From Pedobacter rhizosphaerae (lineage in GTDB: Bacteria > Bacteroidota > Bacteroidia > Sphingobacteriales > Sphingobacteriaceae), in contig NZ_FOGG01000031.1 of assembly GCF_900111155.1 (NCBI RefSeq), positions 22,485 to 57,681 of the forward strand: DNA of 35,197 nt, read 5' to 3'. Below the pieces are notes generated by a model. It did no database searches, was not told where the DNA came from, and worked only from the letters and a program-made list of their open reading frames with translations. Shown piece by piece: positions 1 to 7,086 of the stretch (position 1 is the stretch's first letter; each line of letters starts with the position of its first letter). The position numbers and the translations under genes are program-made.

Positions 1-216
1 AAGCCTAAGGTGGTTGAAAGTATTATGGGTTACGTGTTGTGAGTTATGGGGCATGATGCCTCCTTAGGTGCCTAAGGTGGTTGAAAGCGTTATGGGTTGC
101 GTGTTGTGAGTTATGAGGCATGAGCCTTCATGGGTGCTTAAGGTGGTTGAAAGTATTATGGGTTGCGTGTTATGAGTTATGGGGCATGAGCCTTCTTAGG
201 TGCCTAAGGTGGTTAA
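1..216. repeat. Tandem repeat, ~66-67 bp unit, 3.2 copies
   Basis: Units begin at about 4, 71, 137 and 203 (the last is partial), each opening with CCTAAGGTGGTTGAAAG or a close variant and containing a GTGTTGTGAGTTATG-like stretch. Read on the minus strand, the middle of each unit is a run of 7-nt words of the form AACYCRY (AACTCAC, AACACGC, AACCCAT). The array may continue left of the window. A 63-codon reading frame across it is only a by-product of the repetition. Function unknown. Confidence 0.9.
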
Positions 217-231
217 ATCTGTTACGTATCA

Positions 232-1170
232 TTACAAGAAGACCGTATACCCTAAAAACACGTTCTCCCCATCGTCAGATAGGATGCTTTCCTGATAATC
301 GGCCGCTGTAATAAGGTCTATGTCTATTTCAGTATCCATTGGGATGAGATAACTTATTGCCATGTCTAAGATTTCACGATTTTTTTCACCAGGCATAAAG
401 CTTATCAATTCGTGAGGAGAGCTAGGGCCAATATTGATGCTGAGTGATTCATTTTCTGGTATAAAATCTTTTCCAATAATGGTGTCTATTCCTAATGCGC
501 TTTTACCTAGTTGCATTTGCAAGCCATCAGCTATGGGAAGCGGTTTTGAAATATTGTTGTTGGGGATTATTGATATAGATAAATTAAATAATGCTGTTAA
601 AACTTTAGAGGCAAAATCTATATCGTTCCTTTTCTGCTGAATTTCAGGCAATAAGTGCATCCAGATAATGCTTTGTTCCTTGTTTAATAGGCTAAATTCT
701 TTCCATCCGTATTCGAAAATCTGGTTTAAACTGGTGTAAGTCGTTTTCTTATCGAGTTGGTTTTCGTATAACTCAGTAATGATTCGGGCGTGATTGAGTT
801 CGGCATCAAAGGGACTAAAAAACAAACGGGCTTGTTTTTCTTCATCTCTCCGCTCGCGAATGTCTTTAATCATCCCCTCTTCGTCCATTCCTGAACTACC
901 TCTTGGCGGGCGGTGAAACAAACCTTCCGGAAGCATGTCGTAAAGCCCTTCCCGGTTTACCAGGATTCGTGTTCGGTCATGCAGGCGTTTCTCTGAGAAG
1001 TATTCAACAGTTTCCTCAATTTCCTTGGCGTAAGCCCGTTTATCTGCACCAACAGGAATAACCTCAATCCGGTCGGCATCAATTACCTGGCGCTCAATCA
1101 AATCAGCAGCATGTGCCACAGCCTTATAATCAGTAAATAGTTCGTTGTTAACCAGCTTTCCTTTTTTCAT
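232..1170 (-). CDS. tssG: Type VI secretion baseplate protein TssG (subtype iii)
   Basis: The 312-residue product is probably the TssG wedge component of the T6SS baseplate. The C-terminal third follows the TssG/ImpH/VasB pattern: a leucine/glycine segment with LGIDTIIG near residue 225, then a hydrophobic stretch ending in IGP, then SFMPGEKN, an acidic IDIDLI strand, and a closing LGYTVFL like the LG-x-T-x-L end of the family. The N-terminal half is charged and Bacteroidota-specific, with an EGLFHRPP motif near residue 82. About 300 residues fits TssG rather than the roughly twice as long TssF. It is transcribed away from tssN-tssK, with 117 bp between the two starts. The call rests on motif recall; the rest of the T6SS locus is outside the window. 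Confidence 0.75.
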   Translation of the reverse strand: MKKGKLVNNELFTDYKAVAHAADLIERQVIDADRIEVIPVGADKRAYAKEIEETVEYFSEKRLHDRTRILVNREGLYDMLPEGLFHRPPRGSSGMDEEGMIKDIRERRDEEKQARLFFSPFDAELNHARIITELYENQLDKKTTYTSLNQIFEYGWKEFSLLNKEQSIIWMHLLPEIQQKRNDIDFASKVLTALFNLSISIIPNNNISKPLPIADGLQMQLGKSALGIDTIIGKDFIPENESLSINIGPSSPHELISFMPGEKNREILDMAISYLIPMDTEIDIDLITAADYQESILSDDGENVFLGYTVFL

Positions 1171-1254
1171 TTAAACTTTAAGCTTGCTTCTTTGTTATAG
1201 GTTAAATTTACATTATCGAACAAACAATGCATCAAAATCATTTCTTAAAGATAC

Positions 1255-1262
1255 TATATTTG
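1255..1262 (+). promoter_or_regulatory. Possible -7 element for tssN-tssK
   Basis: TATATTTG matches the Bacteroidota -7 consensus TAnnTTTG and would start transcription about 20 nt before the tssN ATG. No TTTG lies at the expected -33 distance, so this is a half-match only. Confidence 0.35.
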
Positions 1263-1287
1263 TAATACATCATATCTAATTCTAACA

Positions 1288-2181
1288 ATGGACGTTCAAT
1301 CATTTTTTATTCGTTACCTCTTATTTCCACTTATTTTTTTGGTATCTACAGTTGTACTTACCATCATCAACAAAAAAAATCAGTTTCTAAACAACAAAAA
1401 ACTTATTGTAAGTGTTCTGCTCACCGGAATTATTTTAGCTATCCCCGGTTTTTTAGGCTTCCTTAATTTCAACTTCATGCCCTGGGGTTACATCATCTGC
1501 TGTATTTTCTATCTCTTATTGGGCGTGCTTTTCGTTTTTCTAATGACGAAATATTATGCAGTTCCACTGATAGAACGTAAGGTATTTATATTTTTTGCAA
1601 CTTTAATCGCAGCAATCCTTTCTCTTTACCTTTTTCAGCTGGCCTTTAACTGGTTAAGCGATGTTAATTTCGGTTGGTGGGGTGCAGGCAGTATTACCTG
1701 TTTCTTTGTGCCGCTTATTTTTTGGTGGGCTTATGTTTCTTTACTCCAGATTCCTTCAGAAATATATAAGGTATGGAAATACCCTGCTACACCATTAGAT
1801 ATCAATATGGATCATGTAGATTTTAATAAACTATTGGTTTTAGAGCTCGAACTGTATAAAAAAAGTACTGACCCGGAGCCTCTCAAGGTAAAGGTTAAGG
1901 CCCCGGAAAATATGAACTTTGGTATCTGGTTTCACAAATTCATAGATGATTATAACCTCAAATTTGCGAAGAACCCTGTGGAGTTCAGAGATGAAGACCA
2001 TGATGGTTACCGCTGGATCTTTTTTATTAAAACATCTTTCTTTAAACGCAACATATTCATAGATCCCGATTTGGATATTACTGAAAATGGAATCTCAGAA
2101 AAAATGACCATCTATGCCAAAAGGGTCTCAGAAAACGTTAATGTACCCAATGAGGTAGGTGAAAGCGCTATCTTTATCTAA
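1288..2181 (+). CDS. tssN: Type VI secretion membrane protein TssN
   Basis: This 297-residue protein has an N-terminal half of five predicted membrane helices (about residues 7-27, 39-60, 66-88, 100-122 and 132-152), followed by a soluble C-terminal domain of ~140 residues. That architecture and length fit TssN, a subunit found in the Bacteroidota subtype iii T6SS, where the usual TssJLM membrane complex is absent and TssN-R are thought to replace it. It lies 24 bp upstream of tssK and divergent from tssG, which supports the assignment. I see no short diagnostic motif, so the name depends on topology and neighbours. Confidence 0.7.
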   Translation: MDVQSFFIRYLLFPLIFLVSTVVLTIINKKNQFLNNKKLIVSVLLTGIILAIPGFLGFLNFNFMPWGYIICCIFYLLLGVLFVFLMTKYYAVPLIERKVFIFFATLIAAILSLYLFQLAFNWLSDVNFGWWGAGSITCFFVPLIFWWAYVSLLQIPSEIYKVWKYPATPLDINMDHVDFNKLLVLELELYKKSTDPEPLKVKVKAPENMNFGIWFHKFIDDYNLKFAKNPVEFRDEDHDGYRWIFFIKTSFFKRNIFIDPDLDITENGISEKMTIYAKRVSENVNVPNEVGESAIFI

Positions 2182-2205
2182 ATCTAACCTATAAAAACAT
2201 TTACT

Positions 2206-3345
2206 ATGATTAAACCGCTGAGATACAGATCGATTAACTGGATCAATGGAATGAAGCTCTCCAGTGATCATTTTACCTTAAGTGATCTCTACTTACAGGA
2301 TTTTGTAAGAAATGCTGTTTCACTCAATATCAACAACAGCAATTATGGCTTTTTGCCGCCTTTTACCGGATATAACAGCTCGCATGATATTGAGATCATT
2401 GAAAAGGCAACCAATCACATAGAAATTCGCGTACGTTATTGTAATGCCATCACCCCAGAGGGATGTCATATCGATATTCAGCAGAGCGATGCCATGGATA
2501 ACCTGGTTCATAATCATTATTTCGGTCAGTCGGAACCTAGAAATTATGCCATTTTACTGGTTGTAAATCCGTTTAACAGAGTGCCTGCCGGAACACCCGA
2601 TCCTGAAGAAAGCCCTTTACGTTATCCCGAGTTAGCGAAGGCCTACAGCATTGTGGTATTGCCTGAAAATGAAATTGCCAGTCAAATGCCCGACAATTAT
2701 TTCTTAACTATCGGACAGGTTTATCATGAAAATGGCAGATTAAGCGTTAACCGCAGTTATATTCCACCAAGTTCAACAATTACCAGTCATCCCGTACTGA
2801 TTCGCTACTATGAAAGTTTCAGCGTATTGCTTAACGAGCTTCAGCTCACATCTTTCAAAATTATCGATAAAACCGGTGGCCGCGATAACATAACCCAATT
2901 GGGTAAAAACATCAGGATCATTTCAGAAAAGATGGTTGATTTTATCGCCACGATCTTTTACGAGTATAGAAACATCGCATATAAAGAGTCTCCCGCAATG
3001 CTTGTGGGTTACTTCTCCAGCCTGGCACATATCTTTTTCACGGCCATTAAATTAATTGATCCGAAAGAAAGAGAAGAGTTGTTAAAGTATTTTTACGAGT
3101 GGAAGGATGTTACTCCTGGTAATTTCGAAGAGTTGTTATCCAAAACCATAGAGCTCGTGTACGATCACAAGCAGATTAATCAATCGATGCTGATGGTAAA
3201 CGAATTTTTAACGGTACTTGTAGCGCTTTGGAACAAGCTAGGAGCATTAGAGTATATCGGCCAGCGCAAAGAAAATATCGTTGTAGCCGAGCAACAGGTT
3301 GTGCAGCAGGTACAGGCCAGAAAAACCTGGACATTGTTGGATTAG
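2206..3345 (+). CDS. tssK: Type VI secretion baseplate adaptor TssK (subtype iii)
   Basis: The product has 379 residues, the usual size for Bacteroidota TssK. The N-terminus (WINGMKLSSDHFTLSDLYLQD, about residues 13-33) has the form typical of TssK proteins, in which a tryptophan/glycine-methionine turn is followed by a histidine-phenylalanine and a long helix. The family links the T6SS baseplate to the membrane complex. There are no membrane segments or signal peptide, so it is cytoplasmic. The C-terminal part is helical and ends in a short glutamine-rich tail. It is the second gene of a tssN-tssK pair and is followed by a bidirectional terminator, so this plus-strand unit ends here. Confidence 0.75.
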   Translation: MIKPLRYRSINWINGMKLSSDHFTLSDLYLQDFVRNAVSLNINNSNYGFLPPFTGYNSSHDIEIIEKATNHIEIRVRYCNAITPEGCHIDIQQSDAMDNLVHNHYFGQSEPRNYAILLVVNPFNRVPAGTPDPEESPLRYPELAKAYSIVVLPENEIASQMPDNYFLTIGQVYHENGRLSVNRSYIPPSSTITSHPVLIRYYESFSVLLNELQLTSFKIIDKTGGRDNITQLGKNIRIISEKMVDFIATIFYEYRNIAYKESPAMLVGYFSSLAHIFFTAIKLIDPKEREELLKYFYEWKDVTPGNFEELLSKTIELVYDHKQINQSMLMVNEFLTVLVALWNKLGALEYIGQRKENIVVAEQQVVQQVQARKTWTLLD

Positions 3346-3409
3346 GGTGTAAAGTTAATTTCGGTTTGGTACTTGATGATAAAACGAACTATGTTTTTGC
3401 ATCCAGTCT

Positions 3410-3437
3410 CATAACTCGCAACCCACAACCCGTAACT
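3410..3437. repeat. Short heptad-like repeat (AACYCRY words)
   Basis: Three consecutive 7-nt words AACTCGC, AACCCAC, AACCCGT followed by AAC. The same type of word occurs on the minus strand inside the 66-bp repeats at the left end of the window, so the two look like members of one dispersed family. It lies between the tssK stop and the terminator. Confidence 0.6.
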
Positions 3438-3441
3438 AAAC

Positions 3442-3475
3442 AAAAAAGCCACCGTTCAGGTGGCTCTTTTGTTTA
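3442..3475. terminator. Bidirectional rho-independent terminator, tssK / metK
   Basis: A 7-bp stem AGCCACC/GGTGGCT (3447-3453 with 3459-3465) closes a GTTCA loop. On the plus strand it is followed by TCTTTTGTTT; on the minus strand by six T residues. It lies between the converging tssK and metK stops and can serve both. Confidence 0.88.
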
Positions 3476-4726
3476 CTAAATATTGAAGGCCGATTTAACC
3501 TGATCAACATAGTCTAACTTTTCCCAGGTAAACAAGTCAACGGTAACCGTTTTCTCTTCCCCATTCGGAGTTCTGAAAGTTTTGCTCACCGTTTCAGGTG
3601 TACGTCCCATGTGGCCATAAGCTGCAGTTTCGCTATAAATCGGATTTCTTAATTTTAAGCGTTGCTCAATAAAGTAAGGGCGCATGTCGAAGATAGATTC
3701 CACAATTTTCGCAATCTCGCCATCAGTTTTATTTACTTTTCCAGTGCCATAGGTATTGATGTAGATACCCATAGGTTTTGCAACACCAATGGCATAAGAA
3801 ACCTGAACTAATATTTCATCCGCTACACCAGCAGCAACTAAGTTTTTAGCAATGTGACGAGTTGCATAAGCCGCACTTCTGTCTACTTTACTTGGATCTT
3901 TACCAGAGAATGCACCACCACCGTGTGCACCTTTACCACCATAAGTATCTACAATAATTTTTCTGCCTGTTAAACCGGTATCGCCGTGTGGACCGCCAAT
4001 AACAAATTTTCCTGTTGGGTTAATGTGGTATTGAATGGCATCATTAAATAAATGCGCATACTGCGGATTGGCTTTGATAATTCTAGGGATTAAAATCTCA
4101 ATTAAATCCTGCTTGATTTTGGCTAACATTTTCTCCTCCTCATCAAAATCATCATGTTGAGTAGAAATCACAATAGCATCAATGCGAACAGGTTTATTGT
4201 TGTCATCGTACTCTAAAGTAACCTGGCTTTTCGCATCAGGACGTAAGTAAGTAATTTCGTTGTTTTCGCGGCGTAAAACAGCAAGCTCTTGTAATAATTT
4301 ATGAGATAGATTTAATGCTAAAGGCATATAATCTGCGGTTTCGTTAGTCGCATAACCAAACATCATACCCTGGTCTCCTGCTCCCTGCTCTTCTTTATTG
4401 CTTCTGTCTACCCCTTGATTAATATCCTGAGATTGCTCATGAATAGCAGAAAGAATACCGCATGAGTTAGCTTCGAACATATACTCGCTCTTAGTGTAAC
4501 CAATTTTTTTGATCACGTCGCGGGCAATTTGTTGCACATCTAAATACGTTGTAGACTTTACTTCGCCAGCTAAAATAACCTGACCTGTTGTAACTAAGGT
4601 TTCGCAGGCAACCTTCGATTCAGGATCGAAAGCTAAAAAGTTATCAATTAATGCATCCGATATTTGATCGGCAATTTTATCTGGGTGGCCTTCAGATACA
4701 GATTCTGATGTAAATAAATATGACAT
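3476..4726 (-). CDS. metK: S-adenosylmethionine synthetase
   Basis: This 416-residue protein makes S-adenosylmethionine from methionine and ATP, releasing phosphate and pyrophosphate. The three-domain family is recognisable throughout: GHPDKIADQISDALID at the N-terminus (His14/Asp16 region, ATP and Mg binding), the hexapeptide loop GAGDQG, then GPHGDTGLTGRKIIVDTYGG and GGGAFSGKDPSKVDRS. The length is slightly above the ~385 of E. coli MetK, with extra residues mid-protein, as is common in Bacteroidota. It is monocistronic: terminator at the stop, and a leader of about 150 nt that carries an S-box riboswitch core, so expression is probably controlled by its own product. Confidence 0.98.
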   Translation of the reverse strand: MSYLFTSESVSEGHPDKIADQISDALIDNFLAFDPESKVACETLVTTGQVILAGEVKSTTYLDVQQIARDVIKKIGYTKSEYMFEANSCGILSAIHEQSQDINQGVDRSNKEEQGAGDQGMMFGYATNETADYMPLALNLSHKLLQELAVLRRENNEITYLRPDAKSQVTLEYDDNNKPVRIDAIVISTQHDDFDEEEKMLAKIKQDLIEILIPRIIKANPQYAHLFNDAIQYHINPTGKFVIGGPHGDTGLTGRKIIVDTYGGKGAHGGGAFSGKDPSKVDRSAAYATRHIAKNLVAAGVADEILVQVSYAIGVAKPMGIYINTYGTGKVNKTDGEIAKIVESIFDMRPYFIEQRLKLRNPIYSETAAYGHMGRTPETVSKTFRTPNGEEKTVTVDLFTWEKLDYVDQVKSAFNI

Positions 4727-4751
4727 TTATTAAATAATTAATGATAAATAA

Positions 4752-4875
4752 ACACTTTAACTATGCCAAACCCCTGGAAACAGGTTTTAAATTGATTGAA
4801 GGAGGTATTAGCACTTTTTTTTAAGTGGTTGCAATCCCTTTCTGCGCTAGCAGAAAATAGCAAATCAGTCCACTC
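4752..4875 (-). promoter_or_regulatory. S-box (SAM-I type) riboswitch in the metK leader
   Basis: Read on the minus strand, 4838-4801 contains GGGATTGCAACC, a P3-like stem CACTT/AAGTG around six A residues, then GTGCTAATACC. This is the SAM-I core order: GCAACC, P3, GUGCUAA-x-CC. Upstream (about 4874-4860) AGAGTGGACTGATTTGC resembles the P2 GGGACUG segment, followed by an unusually regular hairpin TTTCTGC-TAGC-GCAGAAA (about 4857-4840). A CCTG-TTTC-CAGG hairpin downstream (about 4784-4773) may be P4. The closing helix P1 is not secure (ACACT at 4881-4877 with AGTGT at 4756-4752 is one option), so the borders are approximate. There is no U-tract before metK, which suggests control at translation. 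Confidence 0.72.
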
Positions 4876-4883
4876 TAGTGTCG

Positions 4884-4912
4884 CAAAATTAGCATATTTT
4901 CTTTATTTCAAA
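4884..4912 (-). promoter_or_regulatory. Possible metK promoter
   Basis: On the minus strand TAATTTTG (4891-4884) fits the -7 consensus TAnnTTTG, and TTTG at 4912-4909 lies 17 nt upstream of it, slightly closer than the usual 18-21. The inferred start near 4877 gives a metK leader of about 150 nt, enough for the riboswitch. Confidence 0.5.
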
Positions 4913-4948
4913 AATTATAGATTATTTTGTGCTTTCATTCTTCACGAC

Positions 4949-5830
4949 TTGCACACAAAGAAAAATATCCTGTTTATCATCAACCCCATTTCTGGTGGTA
5001 AGGGAAAAGTACGCATCCCCGACTTTATCGATAAGTATTTGGATAAAAATAAGTTCAGTCCGAATTTTGTTTTCTCCGAGTATGTAGGCCATGCAGCTGA
5101 ACTTGCAGACGAAGCAGCCAACAAGAATTTTGACATAATTGTGGCAGCCGGTGGCGATGGAACGATCAATGAAGTGGCTACCCAGGTGTTAAAACATCAG
5201 AAAATTTTGGGTATTTTACCCTTAGGCTCTGGTAATGGGTTAGCCCGGTTTCTGCATATTCCTAAAAATATGCGCCAAGCCATTCAGGTTATCAATCAAT
5301 TTAAAATTGATCGTATCGATTCGGCAACCTTTAATGAGAAAAGTTTCTTCAATCTGGCCGGGATGGGCTTCGATGCACATTTGAGCGCTGTTTTTTCAAA
5401 AGATAAGAAAAGAGGATTGTCTGGTTATCTGAAGCTGGGGATAAGAGAAATTTTTAACTATAAGTCTCAACAGTATACCTTAAATATAGATGGTGTAGAG
5501 TACACTCGAAAGGCTTTTGCCATTACGGTAGCCAACTCTTCTCAATACGGAAACGATGTTTATATTGCCCCGGGGGCATCAGTTAAAGATGGTTTGCTGG
5601 ATGTTTGCATTATTAAGCCTTTCCCTATAGTAAAGTTGCCCCTTCTCAGTTATGTAATGTTAAGAGGAAAGGCCGAAACTTCTGATATGATTGAAATCAT
5701 TAAAGGAAAACAGATTGAAATTAAAAGGGAAAAAGAAGGCGCTGTGCATATAGATGGCGAGCCTTTACAAATGGATGCCGAAATTAAGGTAATTGTGCAT
5801 CCCGGATCTTTACAAGTAATTGTACCATAA
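4949..5830 (+). CDS. Diacylglycerol/lipid kinase family protein (YegS/BmrU type)
   Basis: The product is a DAGK-catalytic-domain lipid kinase that phosphorylates diacylglycerol or a similar lipid with ATP at the inner membrane. Motifs run in order: ILFIINPISGGKGK at the N-terminus, AAGGDGTINEVA (the GGDGT nucleotide motif, about residue 67), LPLGSGNGLARFL, then GMGFDAHLS, and near the end VHIDGEPLQM. I place the start at the TTG at 4949 (293 residues), because family members begin just before the ILFIINP strand. An in-frame ATG at 4796 would add 51 atypical residues encoded on the opposite strand of the metK riboswitch and promoter. The true lipid substrate cannot be told from sequence. Confidence 0.9.
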   Translation: MHTKKNILFIINPISGGKGKVRIPDFIDKYLDKNKFSPNFVFSEYVGHAAELADEAANKNFDIIVAAGGDGTINEVATQVLKHQKILGILPLGSGNGLARFLHIPKNMRQAIQVINQFKIDRIDSATFNEKSFFNLAGMGFDAHLSAVFSKDKKRGLSGYLKLGIREIFNYKSQQYTLNIDGVEYTRKAFAITVANSSQYGNDVYIAPGASVKDGLLDVCIIKPFPIVKLPLLSYVMLRGKAETSDMIEIIKGKQIEIKREKEGAVHIDGEPLQMDAEIKVIVHPGSLQVIVP

Positions 5831-5874
5831 AGTTTACATATTCATTTTTATACCCCTCTCATATTTTATTCGTT

Positions 5875-6225
5875 ATGAAGCCAAAGAAAAATAGTTTAAG
5901 CGATTTAGGTGGAATTATGTACTCAACTAATCCAGATTTTGAGTACGAGCAAGAAACAGACGATACGCTTACCCCACCCAATCAACAACAAGACTTACGC
6001 GTGATGCTCGATAAAAAGAATCGTGGAGGGAAAGCCGTAACCCTAGTTACAGGTTATAAGGGTAAAACCGAAGATCTGGAAATACTGGGTAAAATGCTCA
6101 AAAATAAATGCGGTGTTGGTGGCTCAGTTAAAGACGGTGAAATCTTAATTCAGGGTGATGTAAGAGATAAAGTTGTAATCATTCTACAAAAGGAAGGTTA
6201 TAAAGTAAAGAAAGCAGGAGGATAA
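5875..6225 (+). CDS. yciH: SUI1/eIF1-family translation initiation factor (YciH-like)
   Basis: The product is 116 residues. The first ~40 are polar and probably disordered; the rest is a SUI1 domain: LDKKNRGGKAVTLVTGYKG (about 46-64), then LGKMLKNKCGVGGSVKDGEILIQGD, with the KxGxGGxxKdgeIxiQGD signature of the eIF1/YciH fold. Bacterial homologues bind the small ribosomal subunit and are thought to affect start-codon selection, but the physiological role is uncertain. It lies 44 bp after the lipid kinase with no terminator between them, so the two are probably cotranscribed. The gene is followed by a long repeat-filled gap. Confidence 0.93.
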   Translation: MKPKKNSLSDLGGIMYSTNPDFEYEQETDDTLTPPNQQQDLRVMLDKKNRGGKAVTLVTGYKGKTEDLEILGKMLKNKCGVGGSVKDGEILIQGDVRDKVVIILQKEGYKVKKAGG

Positions 6226-6259
6226 TTCGTTATAAACCTTTGAAAGGAAGCTATAGGTA

Positions 6260-6857
6260 GAAGGTTTAAGGTACCAATGGACTGAACTCCTTCGGGTTGA
6301 TAAAGCCTAAAGCGATATAGTAAAAAGTTGAAAGTGAAAAGTTGAAAGTCCAAATTCTTCCTTAACTCCTTAATGTTTATATATAAAAAGCATATATCAA
6401 TTGAGTTATAAGTAGAAGGTTTAAGCTACGAATGGCCTTAATTTCTTCGGGTTGATAAGCGTAAAGCGATAGAGTATAAAGTTGAAAGTGAAAAGTTGAA
6501 AATCCAAATCCCCTTAACTTTCCTTAACTCCTTAATGTTTTTTATATAAAAAGCATACATCAAGTGAGTTATAAGTAGAAGGTTTAAGCTTCGAATGGAC
6601 TGAACTCCTTCGGGTTGATAAGCCTAAAGCGATATAGTAAAAAGTTGAAAGTGAAAAGTCCAAATCCCCTTAACTTTCCTTAACTCCTTAATGTTTATAT
6701 ATAAAAAGCATAAATCAATTGAGTTAAAAATAGAAGGTTTAAGCTACGAATGGCCTTAACTCCTTCGGGTTGATAAAGCTTAAAGAAATATAGTAAAAAG
6801 TTGAAAGTGAAAAGTTGAAAGTCCAAATCCCCCCTTAACTTTCCTTAACTCCTTAAT
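6260..6857. repeat. Tandem repeat, ~155-163 bp unit, 4 copies
   Basis: Units start with GAAGGTTTAAG at about 6260, 6415, 6578 and 6733. Each carries a CTTCGGGTTGATAA segment able to form a small hairpin with a UUCG-type loop, one or two AAGTTGAAAGT words in tandem, and the phrase CCTTAACTCCTTAA. The first three units also carry an ATATAAAAAGCAT spacer. Units 2 to 4 are very similar, so duplication looks recent. No coding frame runs through it. With the unremarkable stretches 6226-6259 and 6858-6921 it fills most of the 861-bp gap between yciH and pckA. Confidence 0.92.
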
Positions 6858-6921
6858 TGAAACAAAAGACGCGATCAATCTTAAGCCCGCTCTAATTATC
6901 AATATAATTTCTCTTGCTTAG

Positions 6922-7028
6922 TGTAAAAAGTTAGAAAAATTACCCCTGTGAAAATGCTTGTAAATCATTGTAAATAAAATGTTTACATAATAGTGTATTT
7001 GCTACAATATGTAAAAAATTAATGTAAA
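6922..7028. promoter_or_regulatory. Cluster of TGTAAA hexamers upstream of pckA
   Basis: TGTAAA occurs on the plus strand at 6922, 6959, 6969, 7010 and 7023, and inverted (TTTACA) at 6982. The pair at 6969 and 6982 forms a TGTAAA-N7-TTTACA inverted repeat. The last copy ends 28 bp before the likely pckA -7 box. Six copies in about 107 bp is more than I would expect even in AT-rich DNA, so a regulator-binding region is plausible. The regulator is unknown. Confidence 0.45.
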
Positions 7029-7056
7029 ACACTAGTTTTTTTGAATTGCAACCCCT

Positions 7057-7064
7057 TACCTTTG
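7057..7064 (+). promoter_or_regulatory. Likely -7 element of the pckA promoter
   Basis: TACCTTTG matches TAnnTTTG exactly and sits 22 bp before the pckA ATG. The nearest TTTG (7040-7043) is only 13 bp upstream, too close for a standard -33 box, which may mean that an activator is needed. Confidence 0.5.
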
Positions 7065-7086
7065 CTGTACTAACTAACTTATTGTT

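Noticed and set aside
120..311. 63-codon plus-strand frame at the left edge
   Set aside because: It arises from the 66-bp tandem repeats and runs into the 3' end of tssG; the peptide merely repeats GCLRWLK-type words.
3228..3479. 83-codon plus-strand frame over the end of tssK
   Set aside because: It overlaps tssK in another frame and crosses the heptad repeat and terminator.
6260..6857. CRISPR array in the repeats before pckA
   Set aside because: Units are about 155-163 bp with no short constant repeat plus variable spacers, and no cas genes are present.
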